Positions 1-9,443 of a stretch of DNA of 64,000 bases are shown here, piece after piece. A model generated the notes under the pieces. The model saw only the letters and a list, made by a program, of their open reading frames with translations, searched no databases and was not told where the DNA came from. The DNA comes from Methylomonas sp. UP202 (GTDB taxonomy: Bacteria; Pseudomonadota; Gammaproteobacteria; Methylococcales; Methylomonadaceae): NCBI RefSeq assembly GCF_029910655.1, contig NZ_CP123897.1, positions 4,143,547 through 4,207,546 of the forward strand, written 5' to 3'. How positions within the stretch are numbered: position 1 is the stretch's first letter; the number at the start of each line of letters is the position of its first letter. The position numbers and the translations under genes are program-made.

Positions 1-3000
1 TTCCTCGAATTGGTTTCGGTTCCATCCTGAAAGCGCTGTCCTATAAACACCAGAATCCCAATTCTGTTCATAACCCCGTGCCTGACTTAGTTCGTCTAAT
101 ATCACGGTTTTGACAGCCAGTTCGGTTTTCAACCAATCGGTCGTATAGATATAGCCGGATTCCTGGTCAGGTCGTGAAGTTGCTGGGGGCGTGAAATGAA
201 TAAAATCGTAATTGAAATGAATTTGCGATTTTTGCTCAAAAGTTCCATCATTCAATTGAGTGAAACCAGACTTTACCAATCGGTCGGCGGCCCTGGTCCG
301 CCAATCAAGTACAAAAGTTTCTTCTAAGCCAGCAATTTTCTCGATCGAGGCTCTATAAGCCGCATTAGTCGCTAAAACTTCCGTGAGCGATTGGGTTTCG
401 CCCTCTCGGTTTTGAATCAACCACTCGTGCGGCAATTCATAAAAGTCCGCGAGTTTCAATCCCTGATTGCCATTTTGCCAGGTGAGCAATAAAGAACTAC
501 CGTCAACACGCCCTTCCAAATCAGAAAAATTTAACCCAACCAATCTGATAACACTGGTTTCGTCCGTTTGCTCAACAACCGTATCGATTCCCATATTGCC
601 AGACTTTAGTATGTAGGTATCGGTGCCATTGCCCCCCAACAGGGTATCGTCGCCTTGGCTACCGTCTAGGATATCGTCACCATTCATTCCTTCCACGGTG
701 TCAGCAAATTGGGATCCCAGTAACAGATCGTCGCTTGCCCCACCCGTTATTCGAGAATGACGTAAATTATCAAGCTCCGTACTGTCGATTGTTGAGCCGT
801 CCGCGAACTGAAACTGGCCGATAAACTCGTCTTCATTGAACCAGTCTTCCAGGGTTAGCGTCGCTTCCGGTCCATTGAGTAATTGAATAACGAAGTCACC
901 GTTAGCTTGGCGGATCAGTTGAATGTCGCTACGCCGTATTCCCTCGCTGAATGACACGCGATCATTTTCGGCACCCGGCTGCCAAGCGATCACATCATTC
1001 CCGGTTTCCGAACCCCAACGATAGCTATCGATGCCATTTCCACCGATGAGTAGATCGTCACCTAGTCCGCCGACCAGCGTATCGTCGCCTTCGCCGCCAA
1101 CCAGGGTGTCGTTACCGTCGTCCCCTATCAGCCAGTCGTTACCGTCGATTCCAAATAGTTGATCTGCGCCGTTGCCACCCCATAAAGTATTCGCGCTCGT
1201 ATTCCCGCTAAGAGTGTCCATGCCGGCGCCGCCGAAGAGATTGCCGTCCTCGTTCTGTACGGTGAGGTTCATTGAGAGATTGACATTTGTACCTACCCAA
1301 TCACGCAGGGATGCAATATCTAAACGACCGTCATCACTTCTGATCGACAGATTGGTTCCGAACAACGCTTGAAGGACTTGAACGTTACTACCATCCGGTC
1401 TGACTACGACTAAATCGCCGGATTGGACATTGATTATGGGCAAATAGCCGCCAGATCCTGTTACGGTGGAGATTTGGAGACGATTTGTGCCGAAAAAATC
1501 CGCTATCCGCGTGCTACCACCCACGTTGACAAGGTAGGTATCGTCTCCCTCGCCCCCTAGCAAATAGTCGGCGCCGCCTCCACCATCTAATATGTCATCA
1601 CCCTCTCCGCCAATTAATACATCGTCTCCATTCAAGCCATTTATGCGATCGACAGTATTGCTTCCGATGATTGTATCGTTGAGATCCGTGCCATCCAGAT
1701 CAAAGCCACGTGCCAAGAGTTGTTCGATGCTGAGCGTGGTACCGTCGGCGAATTCGAAGCGGCTGACCGATGAGCTGTTGAACACGTCGGTTTGGTCGAA
1801 GTTTTCGATATGTACGGCATTGCCGCTGCCCAGGTCCAGCATCAGCGAACCCAAACGCAATTTAACATCGCTAGAATTCACGCCGTTGCCGAAGATAATT
1901 TTGCTGTTCTTTTCGGGATCGGTATCGATGATGTGGTCGATGCCGTCGCCGGCGTTGATGAGATAGGTATCGAAACCCTTACCGCCATACAGCGTATCAT
2001 TACCGGCACCGCCGATCAGGGTATCGTCGCCACCATTGCCGTAGAGGGTATCGTCGCCGGCGCCGCCGTCCAGATAGTCTCTGCCGTGATATTGCAAGGC
2101 CAGCTCGCTTTCCGAATCGTCGCCCCACACGATGTCGTTTTCGGTGCCGCCGAGCAAAATATCGTCGTTGCCGCCGCCGACCAGTAAATCGCTACCCGCG
2201 CCGCCGTCCAGAAAGTCCTTGCCGTGCAGTAAAGCCGGGGTGGTCGAATAAAACCCAGTGGTTACCGAACCGTCGCCGCGCAGAAAGTCAGTGCCTCCAC
2301 CGCCAACCAGCAGGTCGTTGCCGCCATTGCCGCTTAACGCGTCATTATCCTCACCGCCGTCCAGGTAATCGTCGCCGTGGCCGCCAACAATGTCGTCGTC
2401 TCCGGCATCGCCGTAAACCACATCCGGGGCATCGTCCAGCGTTAATGATCCGCCGCCGCTAATGATAGAGGAATTATTACCACTATCGTAAACTCCCCAG
2501 GTGCTGCCCAGAGTCCAGATGGTTTCCCCGGCGGGCGCTTGCCAGACATCGTTAGGTCCAGTGCGTTGCGGTGCGCTTAAGCCGGTGGCGCTGAGGATTT
2601 CGTCGTTGCCGCTGCCGCCATGAATGGTGTCCGAGCCGGACCCGCCGCCAATCAAGTCGTCGCCGGCACCGCCGTCGATTCGGTCGTTACCGCCCCGTCC
2701 ATCCAGCGCGTCATTGCCGCCAAGACCGTTGATGACGTCTTTGTCGCTGGCGGCATGCTGGTCGCCGTAAATCACATCGTTGAAGTCTTGTTCGGAAACG
2801 CCGCCGGTCAGCGTCCCGTCGACCGACCAGGAGGTCGCCCCCCAATTGTAGGTTAACGCACCGGGAGAACCCGTAATCGGCGCGTGCTGGTCGCCGAGGT
2901 AGGCGTACTCCGCGATGCCTGGCCCCGCGCCTTCGCCCAGGGTGATGCCTAAGTCGCCCGAATGCCAGTTTTGGACTTTAATGGCGTCGCCGTTTTTTAG

Positions 3001-4638
3001 GACGTATAGGCTTTTTGTGCCGTCCTCTTCGCTCTGCAAATGGTAGCGTATATGGTGGCTATCGTCTTGCCAGGTGGTGGCGCTGAATTTTTGCCATTGG
3101 CCACTATCCAGGCCGGTCTGACCCTGGGCTTGTACGCCGTCCATGGTGATTTTGCCTTGGCCGTCGGTATCCAGAATGGTGTCTAAGCCATCTCCTTGAT
3201 TGTAGATGTAGGTATCGTTGCCTTGGCCACCAAAGAGAGAGTCGTTACCTTTCATTCCTTGAAGAATATCGTTGCCAGCATTGCCGAGTAGTAAGTCTTC
3301 TTTATTGCCACCCACTAAACTATCATTACTATTGCCTCCAAGCATGAAAGCCCCTCGATTTTCATTATCCGTAGCTGACATACCGTTGTTGCCAGCCTGA
3401 ACATACCAGTCACGCATTGAGGGTAACATACTCAAAATTTCGTTACGTTCTTCGAGAGAAAAAACAAGCCCGTTATTTAAGATATCCACAAAGAACTGTT
3501 TGTACCCTTTTAGCCCATTAAGATCGATATGTTGCCCTGCGGCATTGTTTTTGGATGAAACATCCGTTATATCAAATTTGATACCGCCAGAGATCACTGT
3601 AAAAAGTTCTTTGCTTGCATCGGTGGCATTGATCGTATCTTCATAGTACATCTGCATCGCAAAGGCTATGAGAGATTTACTGATATTATTCGGCCCCTCT
3701 GGTGAATCTTTCATAGTCAACCCGCCGTCTTGCGCCAGTTTTTGCAGGTCGTGTGTAAATCGGGTCAGCATGGCGTCCGGCAAATTAACGCCAGGGGCAT
3801 TGCCAAACTCGTGACGGATGAGGCGTTCGATGAAATTTTCGTCTCTTTTATCAGTTGAAAAACTATATAGGTGACTGTCAAAAATCATTCGCACTACATC
3901 TGGCAGTTTGAATGTAACGTTTTTAAAGTCCTGATTTGCTAAAAATGCGCTCAATAATGCTTGCGAATGCAAAGAGATTGCCAGCGATAAGTCAGGTGCG
4001 CCATGCGGCAAAGGTTGTTTAGAGCCGATTCTGTTAGATACAGACTGTACGGATAGAAATTCGCCTTGTACGCTGATGTCGGATATTTTTGACTCACGAG
4101 ATACCAAGGTATCGACGCCGTGGATAAACCCGTAAAGTGGATTAAGCCATAATTCTGACGGAAATTTATCCGATAAATATGTTGCCAATTTTTGAGCTAA
4201 TGCCACACTCGCTGCGTTTCGAAACGGTGCCTGATCAAAAGTAACCGCATTTTCTTTGAAAAACACCGCCATTAACGATGCCAAACCTCCCCCCAATGAA
4301 TGCCCTGTGAAGGTGATGTGCGCATTTGGGTTAGTGGCTTTAACAGTCAGATAGTAACTTGCTGCATCGCCGAGTTGATCTGACCAGTTGCCAAGAGCTA
4401 ATGCACCATCGGCCAATACGTCACCAAAAACATCACTTGGGGCGGTACCTGCATATGAAATTACGATCTCGTTACCGCGCGTAAAATAGGTTGCCTCAAA
4501 ACCACTGCTTTCTCTTCTTCGTGACGAGACTTCTTCTATCCAGTCCTGTGGCACGGGGAAACGGTTTAATTCTGAACGTGTCAGAATGTAAGAGGCGCCA
4601 GCCATCAAGGCGCAATCGACTTCGAATTGTGTAGCCAT
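1..4638 (-). CDS. Large RTX-repeat protein with N-terminal class 3 lipase domain (partial, runs off left edge)
   Basis: The frame is open from an ATG at 4638 to base 1, 1546 codons without a stop, so the C-terminus is outside the window. Residues about 1-250 look like a class 3 (fungal-type) lipase: a GHSLGGG nucleophile elbow puts the likely catalytic serine at residue 114. From about residue 430 onward there are many glycine/aspartate nonapeptides of the GGxGxDxLx type, the calcium-binding RTX repeats that fold outside the cell after type I secretion. The blocks alternate with less repetitive linkers. An AAGGGAA ribosome site precedes the start. Known for the family: RTX lipases are exported by an ABC/HlyD/TolC system using a C-terminal signal, which cannot be seen here. 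The substrate is unknown; a toxin role is possible. Sure about the architecture, unsure about the role. Confidence 0.9.
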   Translation of the reverse strand, partial: MATQFEVDCALMAGASYILTRSELNRFPVPQDWIEEVSSRRRESSGFEATYFTRGNEIVISYAGTAPSDVFGDVLADGALALGNWSDQLGDAASYYLTVKATNPNAHITFTGHSLGGGLASLMAVFFKENAVTFDQAPFRNAASVALAQKLATYLSDKFPSELWLNPLYGFIHGVDTLVSRESKISDISVQGEFLSVQSVSNRIGSKQPLPHGAPDLSLAISLHSQALLSAFLANQDFKNVTFKLPDVVRMIFDSHLYSFSTDKRDENFIERLIRHEFGNAPGVNLPDAMLTRFTHDLQKLAQDGGLTMKDSPEGPNNISKSLIAFAMQMYYEDTINATDASKELFTVISGGIKFDITDVSSKNNAAGQHIDLNGLKGYKQFFVDILNNGLVFSLEERNEILSMLPSMRDWYVQAGNNGMSATDNENRGAFMLGGNSNDSLVGGNKEDLLLGNAGNDILQGMKGNDSLFGGQGNDTYIYNQGDGLDTILDTDGQGKITMDGVQAQGQTGLDSGQWQKFSATTWQDDSHHIRYHLQSEEDGTKSLYVLKNGDAIKVQNWHSGDLGITLGEGAGPGIAEYAYLGDQHAPITGSPGALTYNWGATSWSVDGTLTGGVSEQDFNDVIYGDQHAASDKDVINGLGGNDALDGRGGNDRIDGGAGDDLIGGGSGSDTIHGGSGNDEILSATGLSAPQRTGPNDVWQAPAGETIWTLGSTWGVYDSGNNSSIISGGGSLTLDDAPDVVYGDAGDDDIVGGHGDDYLDGGEDNDALSGNGGNDLLVGGGGTDFLRGDGSVTTGFYSTTPALLHGKDFLDGGAGSDLLVGGGNDDILLGGTENDIVWGDDSESELALQYHGRDYLDGGAGDDTLYGNGGDDTLIGGAGNDTLYGGKGFDTYLINAGDGIDHIIDTDPEKNSKIIFGNGVNSSDVKLRLGSLMLDLGSGNAVHIENFDQTDVFNSSSVSRFEFADGTTLSIEQLLARGFDLDGTDLNDTIIGSNTVDRINGLNGDDVLIGGEGDDILDGGGGADYLLGGEGDDTYLVNVGGSTRIADFFGTNRLQISTVTGSGGYLPIINVQSGDLVVVRPDGSNVQVLQALFGTNLSIRSDDGRLDIASLRDWVGTNVNLSMNLTVQNEDGNLFGGAGMDTLSGNTSANTLWGGNGADQLFGIDGNDWLIGDDGNDTLVGGEGDDTLVGGLGDDLLIGGNGIDSYRWGSETGNDVIAWQPGAENDRVSFSEGIRRSDIQLIRQANGDFVIQLLNGPEATLTLEDWFNEDEFIGQFQFADGSTIDSTELDNLRHSRITGGASDDLLLGSQFADTVEGMNGDDILDGSQGDDTLLGGNGTDTYILKSGNMGIDTVVEQTDETSVIRLVGLNFSDLEGRVDGSSLLLTWQNGNQGLKLADFYELPHEWLIQNREGETQSLTEVLATNAAYRASIEKIAGLEETFVLDWRTRAADRLVKSGFTQLNDGTFEQKSQIHFNYDFIHFTPPATSRPDQESGYIYTTDWLKTELAVKTVILDELSQARGYEQNWDSGVYRTALSGWNRNQFEE

Positions 4639-4658
4639 GGTTATTTCCCTTGTTTAAA

Positions 4659-5315
4659 TTAATTGCCTAAAGTTTTATTTTCGTCACAAGCGCCATTGGA
4701 CGTGTCTTGTTTTTTCGAGGAGTCATCTGTGATACATAGTAATTTGAAATCTGGGTGACTAGATGCCCTAGATACTTTGACAGTCACATAAATTTTATTT
4801 TTTCCGCTAACGGATATAGTATACTTTTCGGGCAAATCCTCTCTTGGAGGAATAGTGTATAAAAGCGGGTGCGCCTCAAGACTATCTCCACCGGCGGCTA
4901 ATATTACATCTGGATTATATTTTACATAATCCAAAACAAGTAACTCTTCGTTTTTCAAGTTAACATCCTTTTGTTTTTTGTGTAATACATAGAATAATGA
5001 ACCACATAAAACGATAAGCGTAACAATTATTGCGTATTTTTTTTTACCTTTTCTTGAAAACTTTCTGGTCAATGCGCCAGTCAACATTCCGAAACAATAT
5101 GTTAAAACGATAACAGGTCCGAAAAAAGCTAACACTAAGGCTAAACCTCCTCCTAGTGATGGAGAGCCTTCATCGCCATGAGCATTAAAAAATATATAAC
5201 AAAATATTCCAAATAATCCGAAAATGGTTGTCAGCACCCCAGGTTTTGGCTTCAATAGCAAGCCAATAAAGTAACTAGTAAGTAATAAAAAAGCCAGTAA
5301 TAGTGTTGCAAACAT
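4659..5315 (-). CDS. Hypothetical membrane protein, possible partner of the lipase
   Basis: 218 residues. The first 120 contain about four hydrophobic segments (near residues 3-20, 27-45, 58-80 and 95-112). A lysine-rich loop separates the third and fourth, and a polar C-terminal domain of about 100 residues follows. The gene ends 20 bp before the RTX lipase start on the same strand, so the two are probably co-transcribed. The base composition is clearly more AT-rich than the lipase gene, which suggests separate acquisition. No family is recognised. A membrane protein with an exported domain immediately upstream of a lipase effector could be an immunity protein, but that rests only on position. 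Confidence 0.6.
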   Translation of the reverse strand: MFATLLLAFLLLTSYFIGLLLKPKPGVLTTIFGLFGIFCYIFFNAHGDEGSPSLGGGLALVLAFFGPVIVLTYCFGMLTGALTRKFSRKGKKKYAIIVTLIVLCGSLFYVLHKKQKDVNLKNEELLVLDYVKYNPDVILAAGGDSLEAHPLLYTIPPREDLPEKYTISVSGKNKIYVTVKVSRASSHPDFKLLCITDDSSKKQDTSNGACDENKTLGN

Positions 5316-5381
5316 AATATTAATTAACTTAAGGTCTTAAGGCGCAATAACCAACGGGCACTGCGCCGTACTGTTCTTCGA

Positions 5382-5642
5382 TCACTCAAGTTCATATAAA
5401 TCCCCACCAATTATTGCCAAATTTAAAGGGTAGAGACTCTTCTTAACCAATCCGTGAAAAGTCGAACCCGATAAGGTACACTGATAGAATGCCACCACGT
5501 CAGGCGGCGCATCGCTCACGTTACTCGGTACCTTGAATTTCATATTGCTCATTACTTTCCCAATCATTTGAATAAACATCATGTTGTACATATCGGTGAA
5601 ATCTGGAATACGGCCTTTATGCTCAATGGGTAAATTCACCAT
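5382..5642 (-). CDS. Hypothetical protein, 86 residues
   Basis: Short soluble protein with no recognised domain. Its start overlaps the end of the next gene upstream (5636-5935) by seven bases, which is typical of translational coupling. Both lie on the same strand as the lipase and may belong to the same transcript. The sequence has no signal peptide or membrane segment. The two small frames could also be pieces of one older gene broken by a frameshift, because both are short and lack obvious domain boundaries. No function is proposed. Confidence 0.4.
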   Translation of the reverse strand: MVNLPIEHKGRIPDFTDMYNMMFIQMIGKVMSNMKFKVPSNVSDAPPDVVAFYQCTLSGSTFHGLVKKSLYPLNLAIIGGDLYELE

Positions 5643-5935
5643 ATTTTACGCAACCATGCTTGATATGACAGTTTAAATCTCGTCGGTCTTTGATCAAATG
5701 CGGTCAAAACCGTCGTTGCCACTTGTACCCTTTGAGTAAATATTGCGTTTGCGCCGTTATTGATGGCTCTTTGAAATTCGCCACCGGAGTCTATTTGTCT
5801 TGAAAAATACCCGTTCAATAAATTCCATGGCATTGAATTACTCCCATCGTCTGGCTGAAATATCCAAACGCTCGGCAACCACTCCGTGCGTTGTCCTGCC
5901 TCCTTTATCCATGCAACCCGATAGGATGCGTACAC
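5636..5935 (-). CDS. Hypothetical protein, 99 residues
   Basis: Small basic protein rich in aromatic residues, with no signal peptide and no recognised family. It overlaps the following 86-residue frame by seven bases on the same strand. The ATG start at 5935 has no strong ribosome site, so the true N-terminus is uncertain and the frame may be the remnant of a longer gene. It could belong to a set of small proteins behind the RTX lipase, but there is no direct evidence for that. Confidence 0.35.
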   Translation of the reverse strand: MYASYRVAWIKEAGQRTEWLPSVWIFQPDDGSNSMPWNLLNGYFSRQIDSGGEFQRAINNGANAIFTQRVQVATTVLTAFDQRPTRFKLSYQAWLRKIW

Positions 5936-6364
5936 AGGGAGGCGATGTTTGGAGGCGCATCGGTCGCTTTAATCAATATTGCCAAATTCCAGTGTTTCAA
6001 AATTCCCTAAACTTCATTAATAAACCGTCTGTTTAACATACCGGCGAATGCTGGAATCAGGCAGCAAGGCTAGATCTCCCAAGGACATGCACCATTTTCA
6101 TTTGCAGACTGAACGGTTTTCGCCCTATTTCATTCGCTTTCAACGCCGCTTTTCACGAAAGTGCCGAATTTGTTTTTTAATCGATTCCATTGATGACGCT
6201 TGTCCAAGTGCGGAATAGTCGTTATCAAGTCGTCGCCGTTGGTGCTAATGCGGACCGTTGGCGGGTTGCCTGATTCTTTCTAACAGATTAACTAATTACT
6301 ATCACCCTTTAGTACCATTCGTTTCGTTTTTTGCAACAGTTTGCGCATTTACGCCCTTTTTAGA
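5936..6364. other. Non-coding stretch
   Basis: About 430 bases between the small hypothetical genes and the RTX fragment. I see no convincing coding frame, RNA gene or strong hairpin. It probably contains decayed sequence at a rearrangement boundary. Confidence 0.4.
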
Positions 6365-7372
6365 TCACGCAGCCAACTTCCAAACGGTCTGGTTTGTAGC
6401 ATTACGGTGCGTGATTGCGACCTCGGTATCGAGCCGCTCGTTCACCGGACCGAGGCCGACGCCGTTCAGGTTGGGCCGAGTCGAGTCGGCGAAGGGGTAG
6501 GTCTGGTCGGTTTTGGCGAAGGTCCAGTCGTTGGCTTGGGTGGTGTAGTCGGCATCCGCAAAAATGATGTCGTTGCCGGCGCCGCCTTCCAGCCAGTCGC
6601 TGCCTTCGCCGCCCATTAAAGCGTCGGAACGGCCGCCGCCGATCAGCATGTCGTCACCGCTACCGCCGCTGAGAAAGTCGCCCAGACGATCGGCCGGGAC
6701 CGAGCCCAACCCCGCTTCGGCGTTTTGTTCATCGGCGTACAGTACGTCGTTACCTAGGCCGCCTTGCATGATGTCGCGGCTGGCCTCGCCGTCCAACACG
6801 TCGTTGCCCTGGCCGCCGTCCAACAGGTCGTTGCCGTTGCCGCCGTACAGAATGTCGTTACCACCCAACGCCGCCGCCTGAACGACGGCCCCGTTGAGTT
6901 GCTTGCGGTGATGAGTCACGCCGTCTTGGTCCAGCTCGGCGACTTGGGTCACGGACCAACTCCCACTTGGGTTGGCGATACCGCCGTCGCCGTAGAGCAT
7001 GTCGTCATCGCCCCCACCCACCAACACGTCGGCGCCGTCGCTGCCGGCCAATATATCCTGGCCGGTGCTGCCATAGAGTTGATCGTTGCCCGTGCCGCTA
7101 GCGAGCAGGTCGCCGCGCAAACCTGTACCCGCAGCGGTTTGGCCTTGGTCGTACAGCGTTTGGAAGCCTTGCTGTTGGTCGGCGTACAGCAGATTGTCGC
7201 CGCCGCGATTGGCCAGCAGGATGTCGCCGCCGCCCAAACCTTGCAGCAGGTCGTTGCCGGTGTCGTCGTAGAGGGTATCCGAAGCCACGCTGACCATCAC
7301 GCAGCGGCGATGGCTTGAACATTTCAAACCGCAGCAGCACTCAGGCTTGAGCGTGTATTGGAAGTTAGACAT
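6365..7372 (-). pseudogene. RTX-repeat protein fragment
   Basis: Open frame of about 335 residues made almost entirely of glycine/aspartate calcium-binding repeats (for example GNDILYGGNGNDLL and GGAGND motifs), preceded by a cysteine-rich stretch of about 30 residues. It lacks the lipase or adhesin domain and secretion signal expected of a complete RTX exoprotein, and it is far shorter than the gene at 1-4638. The C-terminus ends abruptly after a non-repetitive segment. Its 5' end directly abuts a primase-like fragment on the other strand near 7365. The likeliest reading is a piece of a second, larger RTX gene left by rearrangement; a small expressed RTX protein cannot be excluded. Confidence 0.6.
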
Positions 7373-7790
7373 AATCGTGGACACTTCATATCCCTTGTAT
7401 TGACGATCATCCGCGCTTGGCTGTGCGCTGGTCAGCCAAAGACGGAGTGTAAAAACATTACGACTTATTCAGATTGGTTAAACCTATGTCGCCAGCCTTT
7501 ACTCTGGCTTGGTTTACCCGACCCGGCAGCCTGCATGTTTGAATGCATGCTTGATGATCCTGATCGCGAACAACTCGGCCACATGCTGCATTGCTGGCAT
7601 AACCGTTTTGAAAACGAGCCGATCATGATTAGGGATGCATTGAAACGCATAGGCTTTGATGAAGAGGCTTTCCTGGATGTTATTAGAGACATCGCCGGCG
7701 AAAAGGATGGCAGCATCAATAAAACCCGACTTGGTTGGTGGTTAAAACGGCATGAAGGGCGTGTAGTTGATGGTTTGCCCGCCGAGAACC
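7365..7790 (+). pseudogene. C-terminal fragment of a phage/plasmid primase-helicase
   Basis: In this frame the protein reads like the C-terminal region of the large primase/helicase proteins of prophages and islands. It starts with NRGHFISLVLTIIRAW, continues with a tryptophan-rich segment (residues about 40-60), and ends with a winged-helix-like tail containing RLGWWLKRHEGRVVDGL. There is no nearby start or ATPase domain, so the gene has lost its 5' part at the junction with the RTX fragment. Its last residues run into sequence belonging to an IS3-family element near 7790. This is the remains of an earlier mobile element in this locus. Confidence 0.55.
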
Positions 7791-7937
7791 ATAAAAAGGG
7801 TGCCGCGTATATTCCTCATCAAGTAAGCGCAGCAACAGACATTCATCTTCATCTACGGCTTTCAGCAAACGCTTTTTCTGCTCGTACACCACGGAACGCG
7901 TGACCTTGAGCAAGGCGCATTGCCTGGATAACGGCAA
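7790..7937 (-). pseudogene. IS3-family transposase OrfB, 5' fragment
   Basis: About 49 residues match the beginning of an IS3 OrfB: a basic helix-rich segment followed by EEYTRHPFYGSRR, where the family normally continues into the rest of the HTH_21 region and the DDE catalytic core. The core (D, D and E residues) is absent because the element is cut near 7790. Confidence 0.65.
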
Positions 7938-7941
7938 CTCA

Positions 7942-8265
7942 TCATCGGGCCTTATCCAGGTTTGGCGCGCCTCTACAGGCTGATCCCAGACTTTTTTTAA
8001 GCCAGTCCAGCTTCATATTCAGTTGCCCGATCTTGGCGTAAAGCCGGTCTGGATCATTCTGCGCATTAACCGATTTGGGGCCGCGCTTGCCTTCAAACAG
8101 ACTGCCGGCATTATCCAGCAATTCCTTCTTCCATTGACTGACCTGGGTGGGATGCACGCCGTGCTCTTGGGCGATCTCATTGATCGTCTTTGTGCCTTTC
8201 ACCGCTTCCAACGCAACCTTGGCCTTTTGCGCACCTGTAAATATCTTCCGTTTGCTTTCGCTCAT
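7942..8265 (-). CDS. IS3-family transposase OrfA
   Basis: 107 residues with the usual IS3 OrfA layout: an N-terminal helix-turn-helix (RKIFTGAQKAKVALEAVKG, then INEIAQEHGVHPTQVSQWKKELL), and a C-terminal stretch with leucine spacing that ends in the helix before the OrfB junction. OrfA normally binds the IS ends and is joined to OrfB by a -1 frameshift to give the active transposase. Here the partner OrfB is truncated, so OrfA could at most act as a repressor or in trans. The start at 8265 is preceded by GGAAAT only weakly resembling a ribosome site. Confidence 0.8.
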   Translation of the reverse strand: MSESKRKIFTGAQKAKVALEAVKGTKTINEIAQEHGVHPTQVSQWKKELLDNAGSLFEGKRGPKSVNAQNDPDRLYAKIGQLNMKLDWLKKSLGSACRGAPNLDKAR

Positions 8266-8331
8266 TTCCCGCCTATTATTTTCAGTCAGGGCATAGCTTA
8301 AACTACTGTCCGGATTTCGGGGCCCACTTTA

Positions 8332-8589
8332 GAATATCCTGCTACCGCAGACGGTTTAGAACAATTTATTCGAGAAGCATTGGAACCGATCTGTATGCGA
8401 ATGGAAAAAGAAGCAAGGTATCAACCGGCCATAAAAGCCCAAACTTTAGGTGAAGGCCTGCATCCGCAGCGAATGGAAAAGCTAAATCGCTACGAAATAC
8501 ACCTGGATCGTAAATTTGAACATACTTTGGCGATGCTTTTAAAGCTAAAAGAGCTGAGAAATCGAGCAAATCCGAATCCTGCTGAATAG
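8332..8589 (+). pseudogene. 3' part of a hypothetical gene cut by the IS3 element
   Basis: The frame is open from the IS end, with no good start codon until a TTG at 8380, and gives about 85 residues. The C-terminal half is a charged helical segment (EKLNRYEIHLDRKFEHTLAMLLKLKELR). The lack of an upstream start and the position right against the IS terminus argue that the 5' part was lost with the insertion. No function is known to me. Confidence 0.45.
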
Positions 8590-8683
8590 CCTGTAGGGCT
8601 TGGTATGACTGGTATTCCGCACATTTTATTGAATACCAGTCATTCAATTTACTTAATGATTTCGGCAAAATCTGGGGAATTTT

Positions 8684-9301
8684 ATGAGCGGTATAGGTAA
8701 CGGACGACGGAATCAAGGCGGCAAAGACACAACCAATGATTTTATAGCTCTTGATGTAAGACGATTGCAACAGGATGGTTGCTTAAAACCAGGAATGTCA
8801 TTCACTACAAGTTGGTTGTCCAATGGCGAGAACATCGGCTCAATCCAAATACTTGGTCATGCAAGCTATGTCATTCTCGATTATCGCCATCAGCGGGCAG
8901 GTGAGGCCTGGGAAAATAAACGTTATCCAGTAAATCTTGACTGGTCAGGCTGTCATTATGGTGGACAGCGTGCTTGGTTTAGGTGCCCGGCCGATGGGTG
9001 TAACCGTCGAGTGGCATTACTTTATCTTGGCAGTGCTGGTATTTTTGCTTGCCGCCATTGTTACGAACTTGCATACGCTTGCCAAAGGGAAACAAAAGAT
9101 GATCGATTTGCACGGCGAGCCGATAAAATTCGTGACAAATTAGGTTGGCATCGTGGAATTTTAAATCCCAACGGCACCAAGCCAAAAGGTATGCATTGGA
9201 AAACTTACTGGCGACTCAGGGCTGAACATGACGGTTGTGTTAATGTTGCGCTACTTGGCATTGCCAAACGATTTGGATTTTTGGAAAAAATGCTGGGATA
9301 A
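8684..9301 (+). CDS. Conserved hypothetical zinc-ribbon protein
   Basis: 205 residues, starting at an ATG 8684. The central part carries two cysteine pairs (FRCPADGC at about residues 102-109 and FACRHCYELAY at about 127-137), the pattern of a zinc ribbon. The N-terminal half is beta-rich, and the C-terminal part is basic with several tryptophans, consistent with nucleic-acid binding. Proteins of this kind are common hypothetical cargo on proteobacterial islands; their job is not known to me. It lies just outside the left attachment repeat, so it probably belongs to an older element at the same integration site. Confidence 0.7.
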   Translation: MSGIGNGRRNQGGKDTTNDFIALDVRRLQQDGCLKPGMSFTTSWLSNGENIGSIQILGHASYVILDYRHQRAGEAWENKRYPVNLDWSGCHYGGQRAWFRCPADGCNRRVALLYLGSAGIFACRHCYELAYACQRETKDDRFARRADKIRDKLGWHRGILNPNGTKPKGMHWKTYWRLRAEHDGCVNVALLGIAKRFGFLEKMLG

Positions 9302-9401
9302 ATCTGTTTCGCAAAAAAAAGATTTTTGCTGTCAGTCATTCGATTTAGGGTATGGATTACTTTTGAAAGTTGCCCAGAGGTTGCCCGGAAAACTTCAGAT
9401 G

Positions 9402-9436
9402 AAAAAAAAGGGCCTACATTTTCACGTAAGCCCTTG
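9402..9436 (-). terminator. Rho-independent terminator of tRNA-Asn
   Basis: Minus strand: an 8-bp stem GGGCTTAC / GTAGGCCC (one G-T pair) around the loop GTGAAAAT, followed by eight T residues. It stands just after the tRNA 3' end and is carried along in both attachment repeats. Confidence 0.85.
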
Positions 9437-9443
9437 ATTTATT

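Larger units (their letters stand above)
7790..8331 (-). mobile_element. Truncated IS3-family insertion sequence
   Basis: The element holds a complete orfA (7942-8265) and the first 50 or so codons of orfB, after which IS similarity stops near 7790 where primase-like sequence begins. The outer end upstream of orfA carries a TGTCCGGATTTC-type terminus near 8307-8318, typical of IS3-group ends. The other end is missing, so the element cannot transpose alone. It interrupts the hypothetical gene whose 3' part follows at 8332. Confidence 0.6.

Noticed and set aside
1172..2856. Several plus-strand open frames across the RTX gene
   Set aside because: They are mirror images of the glycine/aspartate repeats on the minus strand, rich in V, A and P, and lack start signals; the minus-strand protein is clearly the real one.
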